Below are positions 28,777 through 39,208 of a stretch of 64,000 bases of DNA, in pieces. The notes below the pieces were generated by a model, which saw only the letters and a program-made list of their open reading frames with translations, had not been told where the DNA came from and searched no databases. The stretch is from the NCBI RefSeq assembly GCF_024158145.1, contig NZ_JAMYXM010000001.1, positions 620,001-684,000 of the forward strand, read 5' to 3'. The DNA is from Notoacmeibacter sp. MSK16QG-6 (GTDB taxonomy: Bacteria > Pseudomonadota > Alphaproteobacteria > Rhizobiales > Rhizobiaceae). The position numbers and the translations under genes are program-made. The number at the start of each line of letters is the position of its first letter. The first letter of the stretch is position 1.

Positions 28777-29480
28777 TCGGTTTGCGCTGCTCTGCCCTTG
28801 AAGCCTTTCGCCAGCAGATAGAGTTCGACACTTTCGTCGCGGCTCGCGGGCGGCTTGACGTGATGGACGCTTTGAAAATTCTGTTTCAAGAGCTTCAGGA
28901 GATCGGCCTCGGTCCCACCCTGAAAGGTCTTGGACAGGAAATGGCCGCCCGGCTTCAGCACCTTCATGGCGAAATCCGCCGCCACCTCACACAGATGCAT
29001 GGTGCGGATATGATCGGTGTTGCGGTGGCCTGTGGTCGGTGCCGCCATATCTGACAGCACAAGGTCCGGCTCCGCTCCCAACGCCTCGATCAACCGGTCC
29101 GGCGCGTCGTCATCGAGAAAATCCATCTCCAAAATCGTTGTACCGGGGATAGCGTCCATGGGCAGGTAATCAATGCCGACCACGGCGGGCTGATCGTCCG
29201 TTGAACCGACCGTCTGTACGGCCACCTGACACCAACCGCCTGGGGCCGCCCCCAGATCGATGATCTTCTGGCCACGCTTCAGCAGTTTGAACCGTTCGTC
29301 GATCTCGAGCAGCTTGTAGGCCGCCCGCGAGCGATAACCTTCGGCCTTCGCCTTGTGCACGTATGGGTCCGATAGTTGGCGCTCGATCCAGCGGCGCGAC
29401 GAGTTCTTGACCCGCTTTTTCTTAACCCTGACCTTCAGGGCGCGGGGTGCTGGCCCTTTCGACTTGCCGCGTTGGGTCAT
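28755..29480 (-). CDS. rlmE: 23S rRNA 2'-O-methyltransferase RlmE (RrmJ/FtsJ)
   Basis: Methylates the 2'-OH of U2552 in 23S rRNA late in 50S assembly. The 241-residue product has a basic N-terminal extension ([16 protein letters not shown]), then [15 protein letters not shown] with the first catalytic Lys, the SAM loop [27 protein letters not shown] with the catalytic Asp, [14 protein letters not shown] with Lys and [13 protein letters not shown] with Glu, giving the K-D-K-E tetrad. The ATG at 29480 overlaps the ppx stop by 4 bp (ATGA). Confidence 0.94.
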   Translation of the reverse strand: MTQRGKSKGPAPRALKVRVKKKRVKNSSRRWIERQLSDPYVHKAKAEGYRSRAAYKLLEIDERFKLLKRGQKIIDLGAAPGGWCQVAVQTVGSTDDQPAVVGIDYLPMDAIPGTTILEMDFLDDDAPDRLIEALGAEPDLVLSDMAAPTTGHRNTDHIRTMHLCEVAADFAMKVLKPGGHFLSKTFQGGTEADLLKLLKQNFQSVHHVKPPASRDESVELYLLAKGFKGRAAQTDQGDESD

Positions 29481-31018
29481 TGCTGGCCTCCCTTGCGCCG
29501 CCCACGGCGCCACGCATTGTCGCGCGTCATCAATTCCATAAGAATACCTTCACGCAGACCGCGATCGGCCACACGCAGCCGTTCAGACGGCCAGGTCCGG
29601 CGGATCGCTTCGAGAATGGCGCAACCGGCGAGTACGAGGTCTGCCCTGTCCGCTCCGATGCAGGGGTTTTCGACACGCTCTTCGAACGTCCAGCCCAGAA
29701 GGCGGGCCGTCATCGCCGAGACCTGTTCGCTGCTCATCCATATGCCATCGACGCGGCGTCGGTCATAACGCTCGAGGTCCAGGAAAATACCGGCGAGCGT
29801 CGTCACCGTGCCAGACGTTCCAAGAAGGTGGAAGTTTGGATCATCCAATATGTGAGCCAGGCCTTCTCGCCCTTCGAACCGCGAGATCATGTCGTGAACA
29901 TGAGAAACCATTGCATCAAACACCTCCGGCGTGACATCCCGCCCGCCGAAATGCTCTGCAAGCGTCACCACGCCCATCGGCAAAGAGGTCCAGGACACGA
30001 TCTTCTCAGACAAGCGCCGCGGGTTGCCATCGGGAATGTCGATCAACGCGATTTCGGATGAGCCGCCGCCTATGTCGAACAGCACGACGCCTTTCGTCTG
30101 CGGCTCCACCAGCGATGAGCAGCCGGCAACGGCAAGCCTGGCCTCAGTTTCGCGATCGACAATCTCCAGCGAAAGACCGGTCTCGCGCCGCACCCGCTCG
30201 ATGAAGGCCGCGCCGTTCTCAGCAGCGCGGCATGCCTCCGTTGCGATCAGGCGATAGCCGCGCGTTTTGCGCGCCATCAGCTTGCCGGCGCAGACATGCA
30301 GAGCTTCCACTGCCCGATCCATCGCATCCTGCGAAAGTCGGCCGCTATGCGTCAGCCCTTCGCCGAGCCTGACAATGCGGGAGAAGGCGTCGACCACACG
30401 AAACTGGCCCGGCCGGGTCGGCGCGGCCATCAGGAGGCGGCAATTGTTCGTGCCGAGATCCAGCGCCGCATAAAGAGGAGCATGCCCCTCCCGCCGGACC
30501 TGCCGCGAACGCCACCGCTGCGGCTCCCGCCGGTTGCCCGTTTGAGCGTCGGCGGTCAGGCTGTCATCGGTTCTTGCAGAACGGTCGCGAGCGTGATCGA
30601 CAGGCTGCCCCTGACGAGACGGATCGATGGAACGGGTTTTTCCGGCACCGGCCTCTTTGCGCGAGTCGGCGTCCGAACCGCGACCTTCGTCAACGCCCGG
30701 ATTCATGTTCGCATGATCCTTGGCATAGACATTCTTACGACGTCGGCGTCGGCGCGAGCGCCTACGACGCGGCTTTTCGGCCGCATTCGGCTTGCCGCCC
30801 TCGGCAGAAGGCGCGCCATTATCGCTTCGAGCGGGTTGCGGGGCGGGTGACGATGCTTCCACCGCCTGTCCCTGCTGGTTTTTGCCACCCTTGCCCCGTG
30901 ATCGGTGGCGGCGGCGTCCCCTGCGCGATGTCGGACGCTGCGACCCGCTGTCGGGACCGCCTGAATCGTCATCGCCCCCCCGCTGTGACGGAGTTTTTCC
31001 GCCGTCGGGGTTCTTCAC
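29477..31018 (-). CDS. Ppx/GppA phosphatase-family protein with long arginine-rich N-terminal extension
   Basis: Family members degrade polyphosphate or pppGpp. The domain starts near residue 182 of 513 with [14 protein letters not shown], followed by [26 protein letters not shown] and [14 protein letters not shown], all standard for this actin-fold family; the C-terminal HD-type domain of full exopolyphosphatases is absent. Residues 1 to about 180 are low-complexity, with runs such as [12 protein letters not shown] near 84-95, and may bind nucleic acid (inference). I chose the GTG at 31018 because GGAAGGA lies 8 bases upstream; an ATG at 31168 has no such site. It is translationally coupled to rlmE. 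Confidence 0.85.
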   Translation of the reverse strand: MKNPDGGKTPSQRGGDDDSGGPDSGSQRPTSRRGRRRHRSRGKGGKNQQGQAVEASSPAPQPARSDNGAPSAEGGKPNAAEKPRRRRSRRRRRRKNVYAKDHANMNPGVDEGRGSDADSRKEAGAGKTRSIDPSRQGQPVDHARDRSARTDDSLTADAQTGNRREPQRWRSRQVRREGHAPLYAALDLGTNNCRLLMAAPTRPGQFRVVDAFSRIVRLGEGLTHSGRLSQDAMDRAVEALHVCAGKLMARKTRGYRLIATEACRAAENGAAFIERVRRETGLSLEIVDRETEARLAVAGCSSLVEPQTKGVVLFDIGGGSSEIALIDIPDGNPRRLSEKIVSWTSLPMGVVTLAEHFGGRDVTPEVFDAMVSHVHDMISRFEGREGLAHILDDPNFHLLGTSGTVTTLAGIFLDLERYDRRRVDGIWMSSEQVSAMTARLLGWTFEERVENPCIGADRADLVLAGCAILEAIRRTWPSERLRVADRGLREGILMELMTRDNAWRRGRRKGGQQ

Positions 31019-31232
31019 CGTACTGTTCCTTCCGCGCAGCAGCCGCCAGACTGATCGGGGCGCGCGCGCCATTTGCGTTGCTGGAAGTCTATCAGAGGTG
31101 TTGCCCAATGCAAAGAAGGACGCCCTCAGCACGGGCATCGGCAGGGTTGACAAGGAACCGCCGATCATTAGATAGCCAGCATCGCTCCGACGAAATTCGC
31201 GATAGCCAAGCTGAGTGTCGCGGAGCCGGTTT

Positions 31233-31306
31233 TGGGGAATAGGTTAACGGTAGACCCGCGGACTCTGACTCCGTTAGTCCTGGTTCGAATCCAGGTTCCC
31301 CAGCCA
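31233..31306 (+). tRNA. tRNA-Gln (anticodon CTG)
   Basis: A 74-nt cloverleaf with acceptor arms TGGGGAA and TTCCCCA, discriminator G and an encoded CCA. The anticodon stem GCGGA/TCCGT encloses the loop CTCTGAC, giving anticodon CTG. The T-arm is CCTGG-TTCGAAT-CCAGG. A short T-run follows the 3' end and may end transcription. It lies between the ppx gene and cysQ, opposite in strand to both. Confidence 0.95.
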
Positions 31307-31558
31307 ATCTTTTTGAACGAACTTCATAGCTCCCGATCGGCTGCTCTGGCTGCGACCAGCCATTCCAAGGCGTCCCACAAGACCTGTAAACTTCATGGTT
31401 AACGCAACGTTAACCGCAATCGCTGAGGTTGAAGCCCAAGGATCTGATGATTCTGACATCCTCAGCGAGGATATCTTCTCACACGCCGTATACCTCAAAG
31501 CCGCTATGAGGTTCTAGAAGACGATCAGGCCGGCACTCGTTCGAGCGGCGCGAACGCG

Positions 31559-32380
31559 TCAGCCTCTGGACATGTTCCGGAGTAATTCCGGCGCGCTGGC
31601 GCAGACGAACCAGCCATTCGCGAAGTCGCAATCCTCAGCCTGACCGATCTTGCCATAGAGGAACGGTTCCCCATCGGGCGTTCGAATGACGCCGCCCGCG
31701 GCGCGCAGCACAGCATCGCCTGCAGCGGTGTCCCATTCCATCGTCCGCCCGAAGCGCGGATAGAGGTCCGCCTCTCCCTCGGCCAAGAGGCAGAATTTAA
31801 GCGAGGAGCCGACCGCGACGGTCTGCGCGCCCGGATAGCCAGCGATAAAGCGGTCCGTTTCTGTCGTTCGGTGAGAAGAACTGGCGACAACGCGTAGCGG
31901 CGACGAAGGCGGCTGGCAGGAGATTGAGCGCCGCTCCTGCACTTCGCCCTTTGCCATGTCGACAGTGGCAAGGGCCGCTCCCTCCGGCGCACCCATCCAC
32001 AGCAGGCTGCGGGCCGGCGCCAGCACCACGCCAACGGTCGGCACGCCCTGCTCTACCAGAGCGATATTGACGGTGAAGTCACCGCTGCCCTTGATGAACT
32101 CTTTGGTGCCGTCCAGAGGATCGACGAGGATGAAGTGTCCGCCAGAGATATCGGGCTGGCGGCCATCGGCCATCGACTCTTCCGCGACGACAGGGACGTC
32201 CGGCATCTCCGCGTCGAGGCCCTTGAGGATAATGGCCTCACCCGCTCGATCCGCTTCCGTGACCGGCGATTCGTCGCCTTTTCGCTCGACATCGATGCCT
32301 CGAGCGCGCACGGAGAGAATCGCCTGTCCGGCCTCAACGGCAAGCCGTTCGAAAAGGCGCAGAACGGCTTCGCTTTGCAT
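31559..32380 (-). CDS. cysQ: 3'(2'),5'-bisphosphate nucleotidase CysQ
   Basis: Hydrolyses 3'-phosphoadenosine 5'-phosphate, the by-product of PAPS-dependent reactions. The 273-residue product has inositol-monophosphatase-family metal motifs: VVAEES, VDPLDGTKEFI and EWDTAAGDAVLRAAGG. The ATG at 32380 overlaps the cysNC stop in a TGATG arrangement. This start fits coupling better than an ATG nine codons upstream. Its place after cysDNC fits a sulfate-activation operon. Confidence 0.93.
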   Translation of the reverse strand: MQSEAVLRLFERLAVEAGQAILSVRARGIDVERKGDESPVTEADRAGEAIILKGLDAEMPDVPVVAEESMADGRQPDISGGHFILVDPLDGTKEFIKGSGDFTVNIALVEQGVPTVGVVLAPARSLLWMGAPEGAALATVDMAKGEVQERRSISCQPPSSPLRVVASSSHRTTETDRFIAGYPGAQTVAVGSSLKFCLLAEGEADLYPRFGRTMEWDTAAGDAVLRAAGGVIRTPDGEPFLYGKIGQAEDCDFANGWFVCASAPELLRNMSRG

Positions 32381-34308
32381 CAGATATAGCCCCGCTCGGC
32401 CATCCATGCCTCAATTTCGTCCGCCATCTCTTCCGGCGTCCGATCTCCTGCCTTGAGATGGATTTCGGCGCGCTCCGGCAATTCGAACGGACTATCAACA
32501 CCGGTGAAGTTCTTGATCTCTCCGGAATAGGCTTTTTTGTAGAGACCTTTCGGATCACGCCGTGCGCATTCCTCGATTGGCGTGTCGACCCAGATCGTGA
32601 TCATCTCTCCCGCGTCCAGCATATCGCGCACCATACGGCGTTCGGCGCGGAAGGGGGAGATGAACGAGCAAAGAACGATCAAACCCGCATCGGACATGAG
32701 TTTGGCCACTTCGCCGACACGGCGGATGTTTTCGACACGGTCTTCGGCGGTGAAGCCGAGATCGCGGTTGAGGCCGTGACGTACATTGTCGCCGTCCAGC
32801 GTATAAGTATGCTTGCCCTTGGCATGCAACCGCTTCTCAAGAATATTAGCCACGGTCGACTTGCCCGACCCCGAAAGGCCTGTAAACCATAGTACCGCAG
32901 GCTTCTGGCCCTTCGCTTCGGCCCTGGAGGCCTTATTCACATCGAGTGCCTGCCAATGGATATTGTCGGCACGGCGCAGCGCAAAATTGATCATGCCCGC
33001 GCCAACCGTCGCATTCGTCACGCGGTCGATCAGAACAAACGCGCCCGTGGACCGATTCGCTGCGTACGGATCGAAAGCCAGATCGCTCTGCGTGGCGATG
33101 TTGATGACGCCGACCTCGTTCAGATCGAGATGCCGGGCTGCTTCTTCGGCGAAAGTATTGACGTCGACCTTGTGTTTAAGCGCTGTCACATTGGCCGAAA
33201 TCTGGTCTGTTTCGGTCCGAAGAATATACGACCGGCCCGGCATGAGCGGCTGTTCGTCGAACCAGACGATATCGGCCTCGAACTGATCGGCCACATGTGG
33301 CCGCGCCTCCGGCGCAACGAGCATGTTGCCCCGAGAGACTTCGATCTCGTCTTCCAGAACCAGTGTGACGGCCTGACCGGCTTGCGCAGCCTCCAGGTCG
33401 CCATCCATGGTCACGATGCGCGAAACACGCGAAGATTTGCCGCTTTTCGCAACGACGACCTCGTCGTCAAGCGCTACCGAGCCAGACGCAACCGTACCGG
33501 CAAAGCCGCGAAAATCGAGATGCGGTCGGTTGACGTACTGCACCGGAAAACGCAGCGGCAGGTCGCTGACACGGTCATCGACCGTAATGTCTTCCAAGTG
33601 GTCGAGAAGCGTCGGTCCCTTATACCAGTCCATATTCTGGCTGCGCGTGGTGACATTGTCGCCGTAGCGCGCGCTCATCGGAATGGGAGTAACGGTTTCA
33701 AAGCCGAAATCCGCCGCGAACGACCGGTACTCGCCGACAATACGCTCGAACACCGCCTGATCGTAATCCGCAAGATCGATCTTGTTGACCGCGACGACGA
33801 TATGGCGGATGCCGAGCAGCGAAGCGATGAAGGAATGCCGGCGGGTCTGCGGTAGAACGCCCTTTCTCGCATCGATCAGAACGATTGCCAGATCGGCGGT
33901 CGAAGCGCCGGTCGCCATGTTGCGCGTATATTGCTCATGGCCAGGCGTATCGGCGACGATGAATTTCCGCTTCGACGTGGCGAAGAAGCGGTATGCCACA
34001 TCGATGGTGATACCCTGCTCGCGCTCACTCTCGAGTCCATCGACAAGAAGCGCGAAATCGATGTCTTCGCCGGTAGTGCCGAATTTCTTCGACTCATTTT
34101 CCAATGAAGCGAGTTGATCCTCGAAGATCAGCTTGGTGTCGTAGAGGAGCCGTCCGATCAGGGTGGACTTTCCATCGTCCACCGAGCCGCAGGTAAGGAA
34201 TCGCAGGAAGCTCTTGGATTCCTGCTCTGCGAGAAAGGCCGCAACGGCATCGGCAGCCGCTGCGTTTCGCTCTTCGTCCTTTAACGGGGCGCTTGCAAGT
34301 ACGCTCAT
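32380..34308 (-). CDS. cysN: Bifunctional sulfate adenylyltransferase subunit 1 / adenylylsulfate kinase (CysNC)
   Basis: Makes APS with CysD under GTP hydrolysis, then phosphorylates it to PAPS. The 642-residue fusion has an N-terminal GTPase with [34 protein letters not shown] and AVNKIDL, EF-Tu-like beta-barrels in the middle, and a C-terminal kinase from about residue 455 with the P-loop [26 protein letters not shown] and a [19 protein letters not shown] segment. It is coupled on both sides: its ATG overlaps the cysD stop and its stop overlaps cysQ. Such NC fusions are usual in rhizobia. Confidence 0.95.
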   Translation of the reverse strand: MSVLASAPLKDEERNAAAADAVAAFLAEQESKSFLRFLTCGSVDDGKSTLIGRLLYDTKLIFEDQLASLENESKKFGTTGEDIDFALLVDGLESEREQGITIDVAYRFFATSKRKFIVADTPGHEQYTRNMATGASTADLAIVLIDARKGVLPQTRRHSFIASLLGIRHIVVAVNKIDLADYDQAVFERIVGEYRSFAADFGFETVTPIPMSARYGDNVTTRSQNMDWYKGPTLLDHLEDITVDDRVSDLPLRFPVQYVNRPHLDFRGFAGTVASGSVALDDEVVVAKSGKSSRVSRIVTMDGDLEAAQAGQAVTLVLEDEIEVSRGNMLVAPEARPHVADQFEADIVWFDEQPLMPGRSYILRTETDQISANVTALKHKVDVNTFAEEAARHLDLNEVGVINIATQSDLAFDPYAANRSTGAFVLIDRVTNATVGAGMINFALRRADNIHWQALDVNKASRAEAKGQKPAVLWFTGLSGSGKSTVANILEKRLHAKGKHTYTLDGDNVRHGLNRDLGFTAEDRVENIRRVGEVAKLMSDAGLIVLCSFISPFRAERRMVRDMLDAGEMITIWVDTPIEECARRDPKGLYKKAYSGEIKNFTGVDSPFELPERAEIHLKAGDRTPEEMADEIEAWMAERGYI

Positions 34309-35213
34309 CAGAAATACCCCTCGCGCTTTTTCTTTTCCATGGAGCCGGCCTCGTCCTTATCGATCATTCGGCCCTGGCGTTCCGAGGTGCGGGCGATCAG
34401 CATTTCGGCGACGATGCCTTCCAACGTGTCCGCCTCGCTTTCGATTGCGCCGGTCAGCGGATAGCAACCCAGCGTGCGGAAACGAACCATGCGATCCTCG
34501 ATCTTCTCACCGGCAGCGATCTCCATCCGCTCATCGTCACGCATGATGAGAGTGCCGTCGCGCTCAACCACCGGACGGGCCTTGGCGAAATAGAGCGGGA
34601 CGATCGGGATCTCCTCCTGCAGGATGTACTGCCAGATATCCAGTTCCGTCCAGTTGGAGAGCGGGAAGACACGGATCGATTCACCCTTGGCGACACGCGT
34701 ATTGTAGATATTCCACATTTCCGGCCGCTGGTTCTTCGGATCCCAGCCGTGACTGGCATTACGAAACGAAAAAATGCGTTCCTTGGCGCGGCTTTTCTCT
34801 TCATCGCGCCGGGCGCCGCCAAATGCCGCGTCGAAACCATATTTGTCGAGCGCCTGGCGCAGCCCGACCGTTTTGTAGAGATGGGTATGAACCGACGAGC
34901 CGTGTGTGAAAGGACCGACGCCGTCGGCGCGTGCTTCCTCATTGGTATGAACCAGAAGATCGAAACCCTTTTCGCGCGCCATGCGATCGCGAAATTCGAT
35001 CATCTCGCGAAATTTCCAAGTGGTGTCGACATGCAGGAAGGGAAAGGGCGGCGGCGCAGGATAAAACGCCTTCAGCGCCAGATGAAGCATCACAGACGAA
35101 TCCTTGCCCACTGAATAGAGCATGACGGGATTGTCGAAACTGGCCGCCACTTCGCGGAAGATATGGATCGATTCCGCTTCGAGGCGCTGAAGATGGGAAA
35201 GGGGGGCGTTCAT
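34308..35213 (-). CDS. cysD: Sulfate adenylyltransferase subunit 2
   Basis: Catalytic subunit that forms APS from ATP and sulfate, working with CysN. The 301-residue PAPS-reductase-fold protein has [19 protein letters not shown] with the PP-loop, [12 protein letters not shown], and the [17 protein letters not shown] segment. The C-terminus [10 protein letters not shown] is characteristic of CysD. It is the first gene of the leftward operon; the promoter must lie in the 138 bp before it, where I see no distinctive operator. Confidence 0.95.
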   Translation of the reverse strand: MNAPLSHLQRLEAESIHIFREVAASFDNPVMLYSVGKDSSVMLHLALKAFYPAPPPFPFLHVDTTWKFREMIEFRDRMAREKGFDLLVHTNEEARADGVGPFTHGSSVHTHLYKTVGLRQALDKYGFDAAFGGARRDEEKSRAKERIFSFRNASHGWDPKNQRPEMWNIYNTRVAKGESIRVFPLSNWTELDIWQYILQEEIPIVPLYFAKARPVVERDGTLIMRDDERMEIAAGEKIEDRMVRFRTLGCYPLTGAIESEADTLEGIVAEMLIARTSERQGRMIDKDEAGSMEKKKREGYF

Positions 35214-35351
35214 GCAGTTTTCCTGTTCGCTTTCTGCAAACCGACGATCGCAGATGGCCTAACTATGACCCGCGAGACGTCTGGCAAAGGAATAGTCGAT
35301 TAAATTTTTGGCAGAGATTAGGAGGCTTTGCTTGAGGTTTTCAAGTTTCCG

Positions 35352-36866
35352 TCAAAACGTTTGATTGTACGCGCCCACCGCATCGTGCCTTCGCAAAAGG
35401 CCATCAATCGCTTCGAACATCGCCTTCTTGCGATTTTCAGAGACGGGGCTTTCGACGACGACGACGATTTCCGGTTTGTTGGACGAGGCGCGAACCAGGC
35501 CCCAGTTGCCCTCGTCATCGGTCACGCGAATGCCATTGACTGTGTTGGTCGCAGAGATGGGGCGGCCCGCAAGCGCGGCCCCCTCTTCTTCCATCGCCAG
35601 GATGTCTTTCACGACATCTTCGACCACCCCATATTTCAGTTCGTCGGCGCAATGCGCGCTCATGGTCGGTGAACCATAGGTGACAGGCAGCTCGTCGTAG
35701 AGCGCGCCGAGCGAATAATCCGGATTGCGATCCACCATTCGTAAAACTGCGATCGCTGTCAGAAGGCCGTCATCGTAGCCGCGGCCGTAGGGCGGGCCGA
35801 AGAAAAAATGTCCGGACTTTTCGAAGCCTGCAGTAGCGCCGAGATCTCGCACCCGCCGCTTGATATAGGAATGCCCCGTCTTGAAATAATCGGTCTGCGC
35901 GCCGAGCTCCTTCAGAATGGGGTCGGTGTGGTAAAGTCCGGTCGACTTGACGTCGACGACGAACTGACCGCCGCCCTGCTCCTTCGCCATATCCCGCGCC
36001 AGCATGACGCCGATCTTGTCGGCGAAGATTTCCCGACCGGTATCGTCCACCACGCCGCAACGGTCGCCATCGCCATCGAAACCGAATGCCAGATCGGCCC
36101 CGTGTTCGGTCACCGCCGCCGCCATGGTGTGCAGCATTTCCATGTCTTCGGGATTGGGATTGTATCGCGGAAAGCTATGATCCAAATCGCAGTCGAGCGG
36201 GATTACCTCGCACCCGAGCCGTTCCAGCATATCCGGCGCGAAAGCGCCTGCCGTGCCATTGCCACACGCACAAACGACCTTGAGTCGACGGCCGATTGCT
36301 ATTCCACTGACGACTTCGTCCAGATAGCGTGTGCGGAAGCCATCGATCTGCTCATAAAAGCCGCCATCAGCCGTTTCATACGCGCCGGACAGCACAATAT
36401 CCCGAAGGGCGGCCATATCATCCGGCCCGAAGGTGACAGGCCGGTCGCAGCCCATCTTTACGCCAGTCCAGCCATTTTCATTATGGCTTGCCGTCACCAT
36501 AGCGACAGACGGAGCGTCCAAGGCGAATTGCGCGAAGTAGGCCATTGGAGATAGCGCCAGACCGATATCCAGAACCTCCGCACCGCCGGCCATAAGCCCC
36601 TGCGCAAGCGCCAGCTTGATCGACAGCGAGTAGGATCGGAAATCATGTCCAACGACAATCCGCTGACCAATGCCTTTTTGCCGGATCAGCGTCGCCAGTC
36701 CCATCCCGAGCGCCTGGACACCGAGCAGATTGAGTTCCGGCGGCTTGTCGCTGGACGGGTGGCCGAACCACCAGCGCGCATCGTACTCACGAAAACCGGT
36801 CGGTTTGACGAGTGGCTGTGTCTCGAAAGCGTAGCTGTTGGGAGAAAGATCGGCGGAAGGTTTCAT
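35352..36866 (-). CDS. Phosphomannomutase/phosphoglucomutase
   Basis: Alpha-D-phosphohexomutase that interconverts sugar 6- and 1-phosphates for nucleotide-sugar and polysaccharide synthesis. The 504-residue product has the phosphoserine loop TASHNENGWTGVKMG, the metal loop FGFDGDGDRCGV, the sugar loop EKSGHFFF and the C-terminal phosphate-binding loop RASSNKPEIVVVVE. It resembles the AlgC/ManB group, so both glucose and mannose substrates are possible. It lies 27 bp downstream of kdsA on the same strand, which suits a surface-polysaccharide role. Confidence 0.9.
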   Translation of the reverse strand: MKPSADLSPNSYAFETQPLVKPTGFREYDARWWFGHPSSDKPPELNLLGVQALGMGLATLIRQKGIGQRIVVGHDFRSYSLSIKLALAQGLMAGGAEVLDIGLALSPMAYFAQFALDAPSVAMVTASHNENGWTGVKMGCDRPVTFGPDDMAALRDIVLSGAYETADGGFYEQIDGFRTRYLDEVVSGIAIGRRLKVVCACGNGTAGAFAPDMLERLGCEVIPLDCDLDHSFPRYNPNPEDMEMLHTMAAAVTEHGADLAFGFDGDGDRCGVVDDTGREIFADKIGVMLARDMAKEQGGGQFVVDVKSTGLYHTDPILKELGAQTDYFKTGHSYIKRRVRDLGATAGFEKSGHFFFGPPYGRGYDDGLLTAIAVLRMVDRNPDYSLGALYDELPVTYGSPTMSAHCADELKYGVVEDVVKDILAMEEEGAALAGRPISATNTVNGIRVTDDEGNWGLVRASSNKPEIVVVVESPVSENRKKAMFEAIDGLLRRHDAVGAYNQTF

Positions 36867-36893
36867 TGCTTCACCTTGTCGAGAAGAGACATG

Positions 36894-37724
36894 TCAGCCC
36901 TTGGCAACGGCATCGAGAGCCATCAGTCGCTCCAGCATCTCCTCCATCCGGTCGAGCGGCACCATATTCGGGCCATCCGACGGCGCATTGTCCGGGTCTT
37001 GATGGGTTTCGACAAACAGACCCGCAACCCCCACGGCAATGGCGGCGCGAGACAGCGTCTCGACGAAGCGACGTTCACCGCCCGAGGAACCGCCCTGCCC
37101 GCCCGGCTGCTGAACCGAATGTGTCGCATCGAAAATGATGGGCGCGCCAGTCTCGGCCATGATCGGCAGCGAACGCATGTCGGAGACCAGCGTGTTATAG
37201 CCGAAGGATGCGCCGCGCTCGGTAAGAAGAACGTTTGAGTTGCCGCTCTCGACAATCTTGTCGAGAACGTTCTTCATATCCCACGGAGCAAGAAACTGGC
37301 CCTTTTTGACGTTGACGGTCTTGCCGGTCTTCGCAGCCGCAATCAGCAGATCGGTCTGCCGGCAGAGGAAGGCCGGTATCTGCAGAATATCGACGGATTC
37401 GGCCACCGCCACGCATTGCTCTTCGGTATGAACATCGGTCAGAACCGGTACATCGAGATCGGTCTTCAGGTCGGCGAAAACCGGCAGCGCCTCGTCCAGG
37501 CCGATTCCACGCTTGCCTGAAAGGGAGGTGCGATTGGCCTTGTCAAACGAGGATTTATAGACGAGCCCCAGGCCAAGACGCCCGCAAATTTCCTTCAACG
37601 CCCCAGCCATATCGAATGCATGGCCACGGCTCTCCATCTGGCACGGCCCTGCGATGAGGGTGAAGGGCGCATCATTTGCAAATGATACCGGTCCGACCCG
37701 GACCGTACGGTTGGCCTCGGCCAT
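36894..37724 (-). CDS. kdsA: 3-deoxy-8-phosphooctulonate synthase (KDO8P synthase)
   Basis: Condenses arabinose 5-phosphate with phosphoenolpyruvate for the KDO of lipopolysaccharide. The 276-residue product has [57 protein letters not shown], and [12 protein letters not shown]. The start at 37724 ([11 protein letters not shown]) has GGAG 11 bases upstream; a longer frame to 37799 runs into the shared promoter region and lacks homology. It is divergent from egtB. Confidence 0.95.
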   Translation of the reverse strand: MAEANRTVRVGPVSFANDAPFTLIAGPCQMESRGHAFDMAGALKEICGRLGLGLVYKSSFDKANRTSLSGKRGIGLDEALPVFADLKTDLDVPVLTDVHTEEQCVAVAESVDILQIPAFLCRQTDLLIAAAKTGKTVNVKKGQFLAPWDMKNVLDKIVESGNSNVLLTERGASFGYNTLVSDMRSLPIMAETGAPIIFDATHSVQQPGGQGGSSGGERRFVETLSRAAIAVGVAGLFVETHQDPDNAPSDGPNMVPLDRMEEMLERLMALDAVAKG

Positions 37725-37954
37725 AAGCGATTTGTCTCCAATTGAAACGTCGCGCCCTTCTAGCGACAAATGGAGCGTTTTGCCAACGCGCGGGCGCATT
37801 CAACGATGCGCCGTTAAACGGTCACGCAAGCCTCTTATTATCGACACTGCTGACAGTAGGGTGGCGGGAGCGAACATGGATCAATCTTTACGCCGCAAGG
37901 CCGTGCATTAGCTTTTTCGGAAGAATGCTGAACGCTCAGAGGGAGGCCAAATCG

Positions 37955-39208
37955 ATGACGGCACTTTTCGCGAAAGTTCTGGACGACGCACCGTTGCTCG
38001 CGCTTTTCCGGCAGACCCGCCAGCGCAGCCTCTCCATGATCGAGGGGCTGGAGCCGGAAGATATGGCGGTGCAGTCCATGGAGGATGCCAGCCCGACCAA
38101 ATGGCATCTGGCGCATACGAGCTGGTTCTTCGAAGAATTCGTGCTGCGGCCACACGATCCCTCTTACGTATCTCCCGACGAGCGTTTCGCCTTCCTATTC
38201 AACTCCTATTATGTGCAGGCCGGCCCGCGCTATACGCGAGCCCAACGCGGCCTCGTCACACGACCCACAATCGGCGATGTTCTCGCATATCGCGCTAGGG
38301 TCGATGCTGCTGTGGAGCAACTCGTCGAGAGTGGCAGAGCGCCCGCCGATATCGTCGAACTCGGCTGCCATCACGAGATGCAGCATCAAGAACTGATGCT
38401 GACCGATCTGCTCCATGTGCTGAGCCACAATCCGCTCCGCCCCGCATATCGCAAGCCCGCCCCGCTTGAAGTGCGGGAGAACGCCGATCTTTCATGGCTC
38501 GCTTTCGAGGGAGGCATTCTGCCAATCGGCCATGGCGACGAGACCTTTGCCTACGATTGCGAGACGCCACGGCACGAACAGCTGATCCGACCGTTCGAGA
38601 TCGCCAATCGCTGCGTCACAAACCGCGAGTGGATCGCCTTCATTGAGGATGGCGGCTATTCGCGCGCACCGCTTTGGCTGATGGACGGATTCGCCACCGT
38701 TCAACGGGAAGGGTGGCAGGCGCCTGCCTATTGGTGGCAGGAAGACGGGCAATGGATGCAATTCAGCCTGCGAGGCGCCCAGCCAGTCGATCCCAATGCG
38801 CCTGTCAGCCATATCAGCTATTACGAAGCCGATGCCTATGCACGTTGGGTCGGTGCGCGCCTGCCGTCGGAATTTGAATGGGAAATTGCCTCGGGACCGG
38901 TGGCGAGCGGGAATTTTCATGAAAGTGGACGCTTGCGCCCGGCTTCTGCGCAACCTGGCGAAGGTGCTTTGCAGATGTGGGGCGATGTCTGGGAATGGAC
39001 CGCCTCTGCCTTCCTGCCTTACCCGGGTTTTCAGACTGCGGAAGGCGCAGTTGGCGAATATAACGGGAAGTTCATGGTCAATCAGTTCGTTCTGCGGGGC
39101 GGATCGTGTTTTACGCCCTCTGCCCAGATGCGCCGCAGCTATCGCAATTTCTTCTACCCGCATCACCGCTGGCAGATGACCGGTTTGAGGCTGGCGCGCG
39201 ATGCTTGA
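37955..39208 (+). CDS. egtB: Ergothioneine biosynthesis sulfoxide synthase EgtB
   Basis: Iron enzyme that joins hercynine to cysteine or gamma-glutamylcysteine through a sulfoxide. The 417-residue product has an N-terminal DinB-like domain with the facial-triad histidines His51 (KWHLAHTSWF), His140 and His144 (CHHEMQHQE). The C-terminal formylglycine-generating-enzyme-like domain has RLPSEFEWEIA, GDVWEWTASAF, FVLRGGSCFT and RSYRNFFYPHHRWQ. I chose the ATG at 37955 because GGGAGG lies 8 bases upstream; earlier ATGs in frame lack such a site. It overlaps egtD by 8 bp. Confidence 0.93.
   Translation: MTALFAKVLDDAPLLALFRQTRQRSLSMIEGLEPEDMAVQSMEDASPTKWHLAHTSWFFEEFVLRPHDPSYVSPDERFAFLFNSYYVQAGPRYTRAQRGLVTRPTIGDVLAYRARVDAAVEQLVESGRAPADIVELGCHHEMQHQELMLTDLLHVLSHNPLRPAYRKPAPLEVRENADLSWLAFEGGILPIGHGDETFAYDCETPRHEQLIRPFEIANRCVTNREWIAFIEDGGYSRAPLWLMDGFATVQREGWQAPAYWWQEDGQWMQFSLRGAQPVDPNAPVSHISYYEADAYARWVGARLPSEFEWEIASGPVASGNFHESGRLRPASAQPGEGALQMWGDVWEWTASAFLPYPGFQTAEGAVGEYNGKFMVNQFVLRGGSCFTPSAQMRRSYRNFFYPHHRWQMTGLRLARDA

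Noticed and set aside
31092..31498. Two minus-strand frames over tRNA-Gln, with sequences like GEPGFEPGLTESE and LGNLDSNQD
   Set aside because: They read through the tRNA in antisense, a well-known source of false proteins.
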